Assembly: GCF_000384475.1 (NCBI RefSeq) | Contig: NZ_ARWB01000001.1 | Coordinates: 1,964,176 to 2,028,175 of the forward strand | Direction: 5' to 3' | DNA: 64,000 bases | From: Methylopila sp. M107 | GTDB lineage: Bacteria > Pseudomonadota > Alphaproteobacteria > Rhizobiales > Methylopilaceae | In this document: piece after piece, positions 26,286-34,798 of the stretch | How positions within the stretch are numbered: position 1 is the first letter of the stretch | Layout of the letters: each line of letters opens with the position of its first letter | The notes under the pieces: model-generated | The model's input: only the letters and a program-made list of their open reading frames with translations | Databases searched by the model: none | What the model was told of the DNA's origin: nothing | Position numbers and translations under genes: made by a program

Positions 26286-27395
26286 ATGAACAAATTCATC
26301 GCAGGCGTAGCGGCCCTCGCGGTTGTGGCCGGCGTCGCCGCCTGCTCGGATAAGGCTGGCAATGAGATCGTGGTCGGCATCGCCGGCCCCATGACCGGCG
26401 AGAACGCCGTGTTCGGCGGCCAGATCCGCGCCGGCGTCGAGCAGGCCATCGAGGACATCAACGCGGCCGGCGGCGTCAACGGCAAGAAGCTCGTCGCCAA
26501 GATCGGCGACGACGCCTGCGACCCGAAGCAGGCCGTCAACGTCGCGAACCAGATCGCCGGCGCCAAGGCCAAGGTGGTGATCGGCCACTACTGCTCGGGC
26601 TCGTCCATCCCGGCCTCGGCGGTCTACGCAGAAGAGGGCGTCGTTCAGCTCTCGCCGGCCTCGACCAACCCGACCTATACGGACAAGCGTCCCGGCAAGA
26701 CGACCTATCGCATCTGCGGCCGCGACGACCAGCAGGGCGGCATCGCGGGCAAGTTCCTGCTCGAGAAGCAGGCCGGCAAGAAGGTCGCGATCGTCAACGA
26801 CCGCTCGTCCTACGGTAAGGGCCTCGCGGACGAGACGCAGAAGACCTTCGAGGCCGGCGGCGGCAAGCCGGTGCTGATCGAGTCCATCACGGCGGGCGAG
26901 AAGGACTATTCGGCGCTCGTCTCGAAGATCAAGCAGTCCGGCGCCGAGGTCGTCTACTACGGCGGCTACTACCAGCAGGCCGGCCTGATCGTGCGCCAGC
27001 TGCGCGAACAGGGCGTCTCCGCGACCCTGATGGGCGGCGACGCTCTGCAGTCGAGCGAGTTCCTCGGCATCACGGGCAAGGGCGGCGAAGGCACGCTGTT
27101 CACCTTCCCGCCGGACCAGCGCAAGCTCGCCTCCGCCGCCGACGTCGTGGCGAAGCTGAAGGCCAAGAAGATCGAGCCGGAAGGCTTCACGCTCTACAGC
27201 TACGCCGCGCTCCAGGTCTGGGCCGACGCCGCCAAGGCCGCGAAGTCCGAAGACGCCAAGGCGGTCGCGGCCGAGATCGACAAGCAGACCTTCAAGACGG
27301 TCGCGGGCGACTTCAAGTTCGACGCCAAGGGCGACCCGACCGTCGCCGGTTTCGTCTTCTTCGAGTTCAAGGACGGCGGCTACGTCCAGATGTGA
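26286..27395 (+). CDS. livK: Branched-chain amino-acid ABC transporter substrate-binding protein
   Basis: 369 residues. The signal peptide ends VAGVAACSDKAGNE, where V-A-A-C resembles a lipobox, so it may be a lipoprotein rather than freely periplasmic; this is unusual for the family in Gram-negatives. The mature domain is a type I periplasmic fold: VGIAGPMTGENAVFG, IEDINAAGGVNGKKL, and VVIGHYCSGSSIPASAVY (ligand loop). GGAC lies before the ATG. It is the last gene of the liv cluster, with the highest codon bias, and ends in a strong terminator. The exact ligand cannot be read from sequence. Confidence 0.92.
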   Translation: MNKFIAGVAALAVVAGVAACSDKAGNEIVVGIAGPMTGENAVFGGQIRAGVEQAIEDINAAGGVNGKKLVAKIGDDACDPKQAVNVANQIAGAKAKVVIGHYCSGSSIPASAVYAEEGVVQLSPASTNPTYTDKRPGKTTYRICGRDDQQGGIAGKFLLEKQAGKKVAIVNDRSSYGKGLADETQKTFEAGGGKPVLIESITAGEKDYSALVSKIKQSGAEVVYYGGYYQQAGLIVRQLREQGVSATLMGGDALQSSEFLGITGKGGEGTLFTFPPDQRKLASAADVVAKLKAKKIEPEGFTLYSYAALQVWADAAKAAKSEDAKAVAAEIDKQTFKTVAGDFKFDAKGDPTVAGFVFFEFKDGGYVQM

Positions 27396-27416
27396 TCTGG
27401 ACGCCGACGCCAATGC

Positions 27417-27448
27417 AAAGCCCGCCGAGCGATCGGCGGGCTTTTTTT
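27417..27448 (+). terminator. Strong intrinsic terminator of the liv operon
   Basis: A perfect 12-bp stem AAAGCCCGCCGA/TCGGCGGGCTTT with a GCGA tetraloop and a run of seven T. The best intrinsic terminator in the window. Confidence 0.93.
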
Positions 27449-27467
27449 GTTCAACCAACCGAACGCT

Positions 27468-27752
27468 TCAGACCAGGTCTCGCCACTGCCTCGCGCCATG
27501 GACCACGCGCACGATTTCGGCGTCGCCGTCCGCTTCGCGGTAGAGGATCAGATAGTTCCCGACCGGCAAAAGCCTCAAGTCGGGCCTCACGTCCGGACGC
27601 GCGACGCCCATCTCCGGCATGTCGCCCAGTCGACGGCAGCGCGCGAGAATTGACTCGAACCAGCGAAGCGCCGCCGCAGGATCGTCAGCGGCGATGTGAC
27701 GGACGATCGCTTGCAGGTCGGCTTCGGCCGCCGGCAGCAGCCTGAACGCCAT
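27468..27752 (-). CDS. parE: ParE/RelE-superfamily toxin
   Basis: 94 residues. Typical ParE layout: FRLLPAAEADLQAIVRHIA at the N-terminus, WFESILARCRRLGDMPEMG, and the C-terminal strand NYLILYREADGDAEIVRVVHGARQW. The family usually poisons DNA gyrase; some members are ribosome-dependent RNases. The gene starts one base after the stop of the antitoxin gene, so translation is coupled. Confidence 0.9.
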   Translation of the reverse strand: MAFRLLPAAEADLQAIVRHIAADDPAAALRWFESILARCRRLGDMPEMGVARPDVRPDLRLLPVGNYLILYREADGDAEIVRVVHGARQWRDLV

Positions 27753-27753
27753 G

Positions 27754-28032
27754 TCACGATCCGCCGGACGCGATGCTGCGGTCGAGACCCGCCCGAACGC
27801 GCGCGAACGCCTCCTCGCCGTCTACAGGCGGGCCGCTCGCGAGACCTTCGTCCCAGAGCCTGCCGATCTGGGCGACAGCCTCGCGACGCTGGACGCGTCG
27901 CAGCATCCACTCCCGCATGGCCTCGCGCATCACCTCGCTCGCGGAGCCGTACTCGCCGGTATCGACTGCCTGACGGACGGTCGCCAGCATCTCCGGCGTG
28001 AGCGCGACGCTGACCTTTTCGACGCCCGACAT
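27754..28032 (-). CDS. parD: ParD-family antitoxin
   Basis: 92 residues. The N-terminal ribbon-helix-helix (KVSVALTPEMLATVRQAVD, then EYGSASEVMREAMREWMLR) binds DNA. The acidic C-terminal tail should wrap the toxin. It is first in the parDE operon, with a likely operator at 28052-28067 just before its start. Confidence 0.9.
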   Translation of the reverse strand: MSGVEKVSVALTPEMLATVRQAVDTGEYGSASEVMREAMREWMLRRVQRREAVAQIGRLWDEGLASGPPVDGEEAFARVRAGLDRSIASGGS

Positions 28033-28051
28033 CCCCGCCTCCGCATCAGCT

Positions 28052-28067
28052 GGTAGGCAAGCTTACC
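28052..28067. promoter_or_regulatory. Candidate ParD operator
   Basis: The 16-bp interrupted palindrome GGTAGGCAAGCTTACC (GGTA-n-GC-nn-GC-n-TACC) begins 20 bases upstream of the parD start. Ribbon-helix-helix antitoxins normally autoregulate from such a site. Confidence 0.45.
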
Positions 28068-28107
28068 ACCGGACAAACCCTCGGCGCTAGAAGCGACAGC
28101 CGCCCCC

Positions 28108-28299
28108 TCACCCCGGCGTCAGCTGGTCTTCCGTGACCATGCGCTCGTATTTGTCGATCGCGACCTTCACCCTGTAGCGGAGCGGCAGGTGCTCATGGTC
28201 GGCGGGCAGCAGCCGGGTGATCGCCGCGGTCGCCGGCTTGTTTGCGCCATCGCCCGCCACGCGGACGGTCTGGCCAACTCGAAATCTGTGCTGGGTCAT
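28108..28299 (-). CDS. Small conserved-looking protein of unknown function
   Basis: 63 residues from MTQHRFRVGQTV; an upstream in-frame ATG is less likely. It reads as one small beta-barrel-like domain: RVGQTVRVAG, ATAAITRLLPADHEHLPLRY and VKVAIDKYERMVTEDQL. The central phrase with H-L-P-L-R-Y suggests an SH3-like fold. Function unknown. A lone gene between parDE and the divergent FdhF/YdeP gene. Confidence 0.6.
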   Translation of the reverse strand: MTQHRFRVGQTVRVAGDGANKPATAAITRLLPADHEHLPLRYRVKVAIDKYERMVTEDQLTPG

Positions 28300-28436
28300 C
28301 GCCGATCCTAGCACGATCTTCCCGACGAGCGTTGAAAGTTTGCCCCGCGCGAGGGCGCGCGGGAGTCGCATGGCGCGCGGCAGGCGATGAACGTATGACG
28401 ATCACACGAGCGTAATCGAAAGCGGCGACGGGGCGA

Positions 28437-30791
28437 ATGGCGGCGAAACGTCCGGACGGCATCAAGGACTACAAGGGACCGGCCGGCGGCTGGGGCGCGC
28501 TCAAGGCGGTGGCGCTGTCGCTGAAGGACCAGCAGGCCGCCGAAAGCGGCACGCTCGCGCTCTGGCGCCAGAACAAGCCGCAGGGTTTTGACTGCCCGAG
28601 CTGCGCCTGGCCCGACCCCGACCACACCGCGGCCTTCGAGTTCTGCGAGAACGGCGCGAAGGCGGTCGCCTGGGAGTCGACGTCGCGGACGGTCGGCGCC
28701 GAGTTCTTCCGCACGCACAGCCGCGCCGCGCTCTGGGCCAAGTCCGACTACTGGCTCGAGGAGCAAGGCCGCCTCGCCGAACCGGTCCGCTACGACCCGA
28801 AGACCGATCATTTCGAGCCCGTCGGCTGGGACGAGGCGCTCGCCGAGATCGGCGCGGGGCTGAACGCGCTGGAACACCCCGACCAGGCGGAGTTCTACAC
28901 CTCGGGGCGCGCCTCCAACGAGGCCGCGTTCCTCTATCAGCTGTTCGTCCGGCTCTACGGCACCAACAATTTCCCGGACTGCTCGAACATGTGCCACGAG
29001 GCGACCTCGGTCGGCCTGCCGCAGTCGATCGGCATCGGCAAGGGCACGGTCAGCCTCGAGGATTTCGACCACGCCGACCTGATCCTCTCGATCGGCCACA
29101 ACCCCGGCACCAACCATCCGCGCATGATGGCGACGCTGCGCGACGTCTCCCGCCGCGGCGCGCGCATCATCGCGTTCAACCCGCTGAAGGAGCGCTCGCT
29201 TGAGCGTTTCGCCTCGCCGCAGTCGATCGTCGAGATGGCCACCTTCTCCTCAACGCCGATCGCCGACAGCTACCAGCAGCTCAAGGTCGGCGGCGACGCG
29301 GCCGCCATGAAGGGGATTTGCAAGGCGCTGATGGCGCTGGAGCGCGCCGCACAGGCGGCCGGCGCCGATCCCGTTCTCGACCACGCCTTCATCGCCGAGC
29401 ACACCAACGGTTTCGACGCCTTCGTGGCCGACCTCGACGCGACCGAATGGTCGTCGATCGAGACCGGCAGCGGGCTGACGCGCCAGGCGCTCGAAGAGGT
29501 CGCGCTGGCCTACGCCAAGGCCAAGTCGACCATCATCTGCTACGGCATGGGCGTCACGCAGCACCGCACCGGCACCCACAACGTCCAGCTGCTCGCGAAC
29601 CTCCTGCTGATGAAGGGCAATATCGGCCGCCCTGGCGCAGGCATCTGTCCGTTGCGCGGGCATTCCAACGTGCAGGGCGACCGGACGGTCGGCATTTCGG
29701 AACGCCCGTCGCAGGCGATGCTCGACCGGTTGCAGGAGGTGTTCGGCTTCGAACCGCCGCGCGGCCATGGCCATTCGGTGGTCGAGAGCATCGCGGCGAT
29801 GCGCGACGGCGCCTCGAAGGCGATCGTCTGCCTCGGCGGCAACCTCGCCTTCGCCTGCTCCGACCCCCAGGCCTGCACGGAAGCTTTCGAGAAGGTCGAT
29901 CTCGCCGTCCACATCGCGACCAAGCTCAACCGCAGCCATCTGCTCAAGTCTGGCAAGACCTACGTCCTGCCCTGTCTCGGGCGCACCAATGTGGACGAGC
30001 AGGCAAGCGGCCGGCAGGCCGTGACGGTCGAGGACTCCATGTCGATGGTCCACGCCTCGCGCGGCTTCCTGAAGCCGCCGGGCGAGAACGTCCGCTCGGA
30101 GCCCTGGATCGTCGCGATGATCGCCAAGGCGACGCTGGGCCAAAAGGGCGGCGTCGACTGGGACGGGCTGGTCGAGGACTACGACCGCATCCGCGACCTG
30201 ATCGAGCAGGTGTTCCCGGAGTTTGAGGGCTACAACGCGAAGATCCGCCAGCCGGGCGGCTTCCACCTCTGGAACTCCGCCTCGAACCGCGTCTGGAAGA
30301 CCGGTTCGGGCAAGGCGAATTTCCTGTTCGTCGAGGGCGTCGAGGAAGACCCGACGTCGGGCGATCCGACCGTGCTGAAGCTCACGACGCTTCGCTCCCA
30401 CGACCAGTTCAACACCACGATCTACGCCCTGAACGACCGCTATCGTGGCGTGTTCGGAAGGCGCGACGTGCTGTTTCTGGGCGACGTCGAACTGGAGCGG
30501 CTGGGCTTCAAGGAAGGCGACGTCGTCGACCTCCACACCGCGCTGGAACACGCCCGGCCCGACCGCGTGGTGCGCGGCCTCACCGTGGTGCGCTACGACC
30601 TGCCGGACGGCTGCTGCGGCGCCTACTACCCGGAAACCCAGCCGCTGATCGCGCTGGAGGATCACGACCCCCAGAGCTTTACGCCGGCCTACAAGTCCGT
30701 TCCGGTCCACATCAGGCGCTCGGAAGCCGCGGCGCCGTCGGGGCTGGCGATCACGCGCGAGGGGGTGGTCGGGACGGCGGCGGCGGTCTAG
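28437..30791 (+). CDS. FdhF/YdeP-family molybdopterin oxidoreductase
   Basis: 784 residues. It belongs to the YdeP branch of molybdopterin oxidoreductases: the N-terminus FDCPSCAWPDP has only a CxxC pair instead of the full [4Fe-4S] cysteine set of formate dehydrogenases. Cofactor-binding phrases include FSTPIADS-type TFSSTPIADSY, NCSNMCHEA-like PDCSNMCHEATSVG, LSIGHNPGTNHPRMM and RSHDQFNTTIYALNDRYRG. The C-terminal domain binds the second pterin. Substrate unknown; E. coli YdeP is linked to acid resistance. It has no adjacent electron-transfer subunit. Confidence 0.88.
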   Translation: MAAKRPDGIKDYKGPAGGWGALKAVALSLKDQQAAESGTLALWRQNKPQGFDCPSCAWPDPDHTAAFEFCENGAKAVAWESTSRTVGAEFFRTHSRAALWAKSDYWLEEQGRLAEPVRYDPKTDHFEPVGWDEALAEIGAGLNALEHPDQAEFYTSGRASNEAAFLYQLFVRLYGTNNFPDCSNMCHEATSVGLPQSIGIGKGTVSLEDFDHADLILSIGHNPGTNHPRMMATLRDVSRRGARIIAFNPLKERSLERFASPQSIVEMATFSSTPIADSYQQLKVGGDAAAMKGICKALMALERAAQAAGADPVLDHAFIAEHTNGFDAFVADLDATEWSSIETGSGLTRQALEEVALAYAKAKSTIICYGMGVTQHRTGTHNVQLLANLLLMKGNIGRPGAGICPLRGHSNVQGDRTVGISERPSQAMLDRLQEVFGFEPPRGHGHSVVESIAAMRDGASKAIVCLGGNLAFACSDPQACTEAFEKVDLAVHIATKLNRSHLLKSGKTYVLPCLGRTNVDEQASGRQAVTVEDSMSMVHASRGFLKPPGENVRSEPWIVAMIAKATLGQKGGVDWDGLVEDYDRIRDLIEQVFPEFEGYNAKIRQPGGFHLWNSASNRVWKTGSGKANFLFVEGVEEDPTSGDPTVLKLTTLRSHDQFNTTIYALNDRYRGVFGRRDVLFLGDVELERLGFKEGDVVDLHTALEHARPDRVVRGLTVVRYDLPDGCCGAYYPETQPLIALEDHDPQSFTPAYKSVPVHIRRSEAAAPSGLAITREGVVGTAAAV

Positions 30792-30824
30792 ACGATTTTC
30801 CGTTTTGGCGAAGTCACCTAGGCC

Positions 30825-30917
30825 GTCATGCCCGAGCTTGTCTCGGGTATCCACGACTTGGGCGTAGCGCTCTACGATCCCAGTAAGGCGTGGATACCCG
30901 GCTCCGCCGGGCATGAC
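30825..30917. repeat. Palindromic intergenic repeat, family A
   Basis: GTCATGCCCGAGCTTGTCTC at the left and GCTCCGCCGGGCATGAC at the right, with inner GGGTATCCACG pairing to CGTGGATACCC. Same size and design as 13920-14012. It lies between convergent genes. Confidence 0.85.
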
Positions 30918-30993
30918 GTCTTTGCTGCGTCAACGTCCAGCGAAATTGCTCTGAAGGCCGCTCCGCACGTCGTCCGCAAGCGTCGCGCCGGCC

Positions 30994-31935
30994 TCAAAAA
31001 TAGAACGAAACGACGGACGACACCTCGTCGTCATCGTAGATCGGCAGCGCGACCATGGCGGCGAGGCCGGCCGCCGCCGCTGACGTCGCGACAGGCGTCG
31101 CGTCGGCGGCCAGAGAGGCGGCGATCTTCGGCGCGCCTGTCGTCAGCGCCTGGCCGATCGCGCCCTCCCCGCGCCCGATCACGGCGCCCGCAAGCGACTT
31201 GGGCAGATCCGGATCGCGCACGCAATCGCCGGTCCGGAAGGCGAGCGTCTCGCCGCCCTCCCCGACCGACCAGATCTCCTGGCGCTGCGCGATCGGCGTG
31301 CCGAACGCCGAAAGAAACAGCATCACCCAGGCGTTCGCCCCATCGCCGGGACACGGGATGCCGAGCCCCTTGTTCAACCCGACGCGCCGCGCGTCGTCGG
31401 TGCGGATGAACCGGGCGGCGTTTCCGAGGTCGGCGACGAAGACCGGCCGGTTCCTCAGCCACACCATTCCCGGCAGGCCCGATCCGGGCATGAAGGTGAT
31501 GTGCCGGGCCTCCCATTCGAGCGCCTCGGCGATGCCGAAATGCCCGTCGACGAACTTGATGCCCGGCGACCGTTCCGGGTCGTGCTTCCAGACCTCGATC
31601 ACCCCGACATTCTCTTCGTCGTCGCCGCAGAAGAACACGGTGACGGCCTGCAGCGCGTCTCCCCTGAAAATCGGCAGCGCGATCCCGCAGGTGAGGCCAG
31701 CCGCCTCCGCCGCCTCGACTCGCTTGAAGTAGCTGCCCCGGAAACCTTTCAGAACGATCGGGCGCCGTTGGGCCCAGGCCTTGCCGGGCAGCCCCTCGTC
31801 GAGCGCGAACCGCATGCCGAGACTGGCCTCTCGGAAGTCTGCGAGGTCTTCGCCATAAAGCCCGTCGTCGAAGACGAGAGGCCCTGCGAGACCTTCGGGA
31901 CGCCAGACCTCGACCGCCCGCAAAAAGCTCTTCAT
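30994..31935 (-). CDS. Tandem GAF-domain protein
   Basis: 313 residues with two GAF-like domains. The first (about 5-145) has the motif DEGLPGKAWAQRRPIVLKG, then CGIALPIFRGDALQAVTVFF. The second (about 150-313) shows SGLPGMVWLRNRPVFVADLG and IGQALTTGAPKIAASL, ending VALPIYDDDEVSSVVSFYF. No output domain is present, so it may be a free-standing sensor or scaffold. The ligand is unknown. Single-gene unit between repeats. Confidence 0.75.
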   Translation of the reverse strand: MKSFLRAVEVWRPEGLAGPLVFDDGLYGEDLADFREASLGMRFALDEGLPGKAWAQRRPIVLKGFRGSYFKRVEAAEAAGLTCGIALPIFRGDALQAVTVFFCGDDEENVGVIEVWKHDPERSPGIKFVDGHFGIAEALEWEARHITFMPGSGLPGMVWLRNRPVFVADLGNAARFIRTDDARRVGLNKGLGIPCPGDGANAWVMLFLSAFGTPIAQRQEIWSVGEGGETLAFRTGDCVRDPDLPKSLAGAVIGRGEGAIGQALTTGAPKIAASLAADATPVATSAAAAGLAAMVALPIYDDDEVSSVVSFYF

Positions 31936-32031
31936 CGCAACTCCCCCGCGAAATCCTCGCAGCAGGCTGCGTGCAAGAATCGTGTCAGGAGGTCCGATCT
32001 GCGACGGCGGGCGACGCTCGGCCCAGTCCGG

Positions 32032-32766
32032 TTAACCGAGCTTCTGGAGCGCCGGGAAGGTCTCCAGCAGCCAGAACGAGGCGGTCGCGGTCCAGCCGGT
32101 CAGGAACGCGATCCCGGTCAGCACCAGCAGAGCGCCCATCACCTTCTCGACCGTGCCGAGATGCGCGCGGAACCGCTTCAGGAAACCGACGAACGGCCTC
32201 ATCGCGAGCGCAGCGATCAGGAACGGCACGCCGAGGCCCGCCGCGTAGACCGCGAGCAGGCCGGCGCCGCTCGCGACCGTCTGTTCGGAGGCCGCGACCG
32301 CGAGAACGGCGGCGAGCACCGGGCCGATGCAGGGCGTCCAGCCGAACGCGAAGGCGAGCCCCATCACATAGGCGCCCCAGAGCCCGACGGGCTTCTGAAC
32401 CTCGACCCGCGTGTCGCGCATCAGAAAGGGGATTTTGAACGCGCCGAGGAAGTGCAGGCCCATGACGATGATCGCGATCCCGGCCACCGTCGCGAGCATC
32501 GGCGAATTTTTGAGCAGCAGCCCGCCGATCGCGGACGCCGTCGCGCCGAGCGCGACGAAGACGGTCGAAAACCCCGCGACGAACAAGGCGGCGGCGCCGA
32601 GCGTCCGGCCCGTCACGGCGCGCGGCGCGTCGTCCGAGGTCAGCTTGTCGAGCGTGGTGCCGGCGAGGAAGCAAAGATAGGGCGGCACCAGCGGCAGCAC
32701 GCAGGGGCTCAAGAAACTCAGCGCGCCGGCGCCGAACACGGCCGGAAGGGTGACGGACGAGACCAT
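32032..32766 (-). CDS. ccdA: CcdA-type thiol:disulfide transporter
   Basis: 244 residues, six predicted helices. The redox-active cysteine pair is in SFLSPCVLPLVPPYL (helix 1) and GWTPCIGPVLAAVL (helix 4), the hallmark of CcdA and the DsbD membrane core. It moves reducing equivalents from cytoplasmic thioredoxin to the periplasm for cytochrome c maturation. No ccm genes are nearby. A family A repeat lies upstream of its start. Confidence 0.92.
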   Translation of the reverse strand: MVSSVTLPAVFGAGALSFLSPCVLPLVPPYLCFLAGTTLDKLTSDDAPRAVTGRTLGAAALFVAGFSTVFVALGATASAIGGLLLKNSPMLATVAGIAIIVMGLHFLGAFKIPFLMRDTRVEVQKPVGLWGAYVMGLAFAFGWTPCIGPVLAAVLAVAASEQTVASGAGLLAVYAAGLGVPFLIAALAMRPFVGFLKRFRAHLGTVEKVMGALLVLTGIAFLTGWTATASFWLLETFPALQKLG

Positions 32767-32811
32767 GCGGGACCCTATTTCGGGTTCTGTGCGGACGGAA
32801 TCGCTTCGACC

Positions 32812-32906
32812 GTCATGCCCGGCGAACGCCGGGTATCCACGACTTGGTCGTAGCGCTCCACGATCGCAGAAAGTCGTGGATACCCGCGCTGCCGCGCGGG
32901 CATGAC
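32812..32906. repeat. Palindromic intergenic repeat, family A
   Basis: GTCATGCCCGGCGAACGCCG at the left and GCTGCCGCGCGGGCATGAC at the right, with inner GGGTATCCACGACTT pairing to AAGTCGTGGATACCC. The inner GGTCGTAGCGCTC phrase also occurs, slightly changed, in the 30825 copy. Confidence 0.85.
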
Positions 32907-32993
32907 GGATGAGGCCTATGTGACGCGGAATTGCACTACGGCGCCACGGGTCGGGAGGGAAGCGACGGAGGCGTGAACGAGACGGAAGCCACT

Positions 32994-33110
32994 CTTGTCC
33001 CGGCCTCGAGCCGGGACCCAGAACCGCAACGCGTCAGGACCAGACGCCGCCCGTCCCGCGCGAATTCGAACCCAAGGCGCGTCTGGGTCCCGGCTCAAGG
33101 CCGGGACAAG
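32994..33110. repeat. Palindromic intergenic repeat, family B
   Basis: CTTGTCCCGGCCTCGAGCCG and GGGACCCAGA at the left are the inverse of TCTGGGTCCC and GGCTCAAGGCCGGGACAAG at the right. Each arm is also a hairpin (CCCGGCCTCGAGCCGGG; CCCGGCTCAAGGCCGGG). Only one copy is seen here; its design parallels family A. Confidence 0.8.
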
Positions 33111-33518
33111 ATCTGCGGCGTTATAGGATTATTTTCTTGACACTTTGGCCGTTCCGTGAAACTCTCCCAGTCGCTTCCTCCCAAGACTTCGGAGGCGGCG
33201 CCGGGGCGTCCGGCGGCGCGGGAGGGGCGGCGGAGCCTGGCGCGGGGATGCAACGCCCCTCTCCCGTCGAGGCCGTCGACCGAGCGGCGTCGCGCAAGCC
33301 AATGCGCGGCGTCGAAGAGGCGAACTGTCGCGCAACCAAGACCGCTGGCGCCTTCTCGGCTATGAGGAAAAATCCGTCCGCGGGGGGCGTCTTGACGCCT
33401 CCATTCGTGCACACTGATCTGGCGTTGCGGCGTCCCCCGCGTCTCCATATCCGCTCTCTGACATCGCCGATCTGACACAAGCCCGGGCGAACGACCCCCG
33501 GGCCGATGAGGCGCGCCT
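33111..33518. other. Intergenic region without a recognisable gene
   Basis: 408 bases between the family B repeat and the family D repeat. A TTGACA at about 33137 could be a -35 element, but no matching -10 or gene follows. Short open frames are present on both strands, but none shows a recognisable domain or ribosome site. Confidence 0.4.
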
Positions 33519-33687
33519 GATCCTCTCCTGCGACTTGTCGCGGGGGAGGGGGACCATGCGAAGCATGGTGGAGGGGGCGGGCTCGCGCCGCCATTTCGTC
33601 GACGCGCGCGCCTCTGCCGTGAGCGTGCAGGGCGGGGGGATTTTGACCGTCTTGCCCTACGTCCGCCCCCTCCAACGCGGTCCCCCT
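33519..33687. repeat. Family D repeat, left part, interrupted by the IS element
   Basis: It shares GCGGGGGAGGGGGACCATGC, then GAAGCATGGTGGAGGGGGC, with the intact copy at 17203-17364, and ends CGCGGTCCCCCT, where the insertion begins. Confidence 0.75.
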
Positions 33688-33882
33688 TGTATCTGTTCGT
33701 TGGCTTTGAGGCGTGTTGGTCTTGGGGCTGCGAGCGAGCCGGCGGCCGCCGGCTCGCTCGCAGGGCGGACGGCGCCCGATCCCCCTCAGGCTGCAACCGA
33801 CAGGGAGCCATGGGACCGCCGCCCTCGTCACATGCGACCGGACAGTCGCTCGGCTTCAACCGCATGCGCAAGGCAGGTTACC
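33688..33882 (+). ncRNA. Candidate bridge RNA of the IS110 element
   Basis: The leader begins with a GC-rich hairpin (the 36-bp palindrome 33728-33763). It then carries two loops sharing a near-identical 11-base scaffold: GGCTGCAACCG (33789-33799) and GGCTTCAACCG (33852-33862). Loop 1 is preceded by GATCCCCCT (33778-33786), which matches the target GGTCCCCCT at 8 of 9, and is followed by GGGAG (33803-33807), the complement of the target CTCCC. Loop 2 is preceded by GACAGTCGCT (33841-33850), identical over 10 of 10 to the element's right end, and is followed by CAAG (33869-33872), the complement of CTTG at the left end. This is the target-loop then donor-loop order known for IS621. Boundaries are approximate. 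Confidence 0.72.
33728..33763. repeat. Perfect 36-bp palindrome in the IS110 leader
   Basis: Each 18-base arm begins CTGCGAGCGAGCC, and the two meet without a spacer. As RNA it would form a very stable hairpin, corresponding in position to the 5' stem-loop of a bridge RNA. Confidence 0.85.
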
Positions 33883-34798
33883 GTGACAGACCTCATCTGT
33901 GGAGTGGACGTCTCCTCCAGGACGCTGGACGCCCGCATCGGCGCGGACGGCCCCGAAGGCCGCTTCGCCCGCGACCCGGCCGGGATCGCGAAGCTCGCCG
34001 CCTTCTGCCGGCGCAACGGCGCGACGCTCGTCGCCATGGAAGCGACCGGCGGATATGAGCGGCTGCCCTTCGGCCTGCTGTGGAGCGAGGGCGTTTCCTG
34101 CGCGATCGTCAATCCGCGGCAGGTCCGCGGCTTCGCCGAGGCGATGGGGACGCTCGAGAAGACCGACCGCATCGACGCCGGCCTGATCGCCGCCTATGCG
34201 GGCGCCCGCCAGCCCGGCGCAGGAGAAGCTCAGGAGCCTCGCCCGCCGGCTCGGCCAGCTGGTCGCGCTGAAGGTCGCGCAAGCGAACCAGCGCCGCCTG
34301 GTCGACGACCCGGACGTGCTGGCCTCGATCGACGCCGTGATCGCGCTCGCGCTCGCCGAGGCCCGCGCGATCGAGGCCAAGATCGCCGCGCTGATCGACG
34401 CCGACCCGCTCTGGCGGCGCCTCGACCGCGCGTTCCGCGAGGTCAAGGGCGTGGCCGGCCGCACCATCGCCCGGCTGATGAGCGCGATGCCCGAGATCGG
34501 ATCGATCTCCGGCAAGGCCGCGGCCAAGCTCGCGGGCCTCGCCCCAATCGCGCGCGACAGCGGAAACGTCAGCGGCCGGCGACGCGTGCGCGGCGGACGC
34601 GCCGAGATCCGCACCGCCCTCGTCGTGGTCGCCGAGATCGTGCGCCGCCACGAGCCCGACTTCGCCGCCTTCCACGCAAAGCTCGTCGCCGCCGGAAAGC
34701 CGAAGATGGCGGTCCGGGTCGCCCTCGCCAGAAAACTCCTCGTCCGCCTCAACGCAAAAGCCCGAGACGCACGCGCAACACACGCCCAAACCGCTTGA
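33883..34798 (+). pseudogene. IS110-family DEDD recombinase, frameshifted
   Basis: The N-terminal RuvC-like half reads from GTG 33883: ICGVDVSSRTLDARI (D), VAMEATGGYERL (E) and KTDRIDAGLIA (D, D) form the DEDD site. The C-terminal Tnp_20 half continues in the next frame with the coiled coil, GKAAAKLAGLAPIARDSGNV (likely catalytic serine in DSG) and GGRAEIRTALVVVAEI. The frames join at the CCC run 34213-34215: removing one C gives ARQPAQEKLRSLARRL and a 304-residue protein of normal length. The break could be a mutation or, less likely, a sequencing error. The stop at 34796-34798 overlaps the putative junction -35 element. Confidence 0.88.

Noticed and set aside
33137-33475. 112-residue open frame upstream of the IS element
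   Set aside because: Low-complexity translation, no ribosome site, no recognisable domain; typical of spurious frames in GC-rich DNA.
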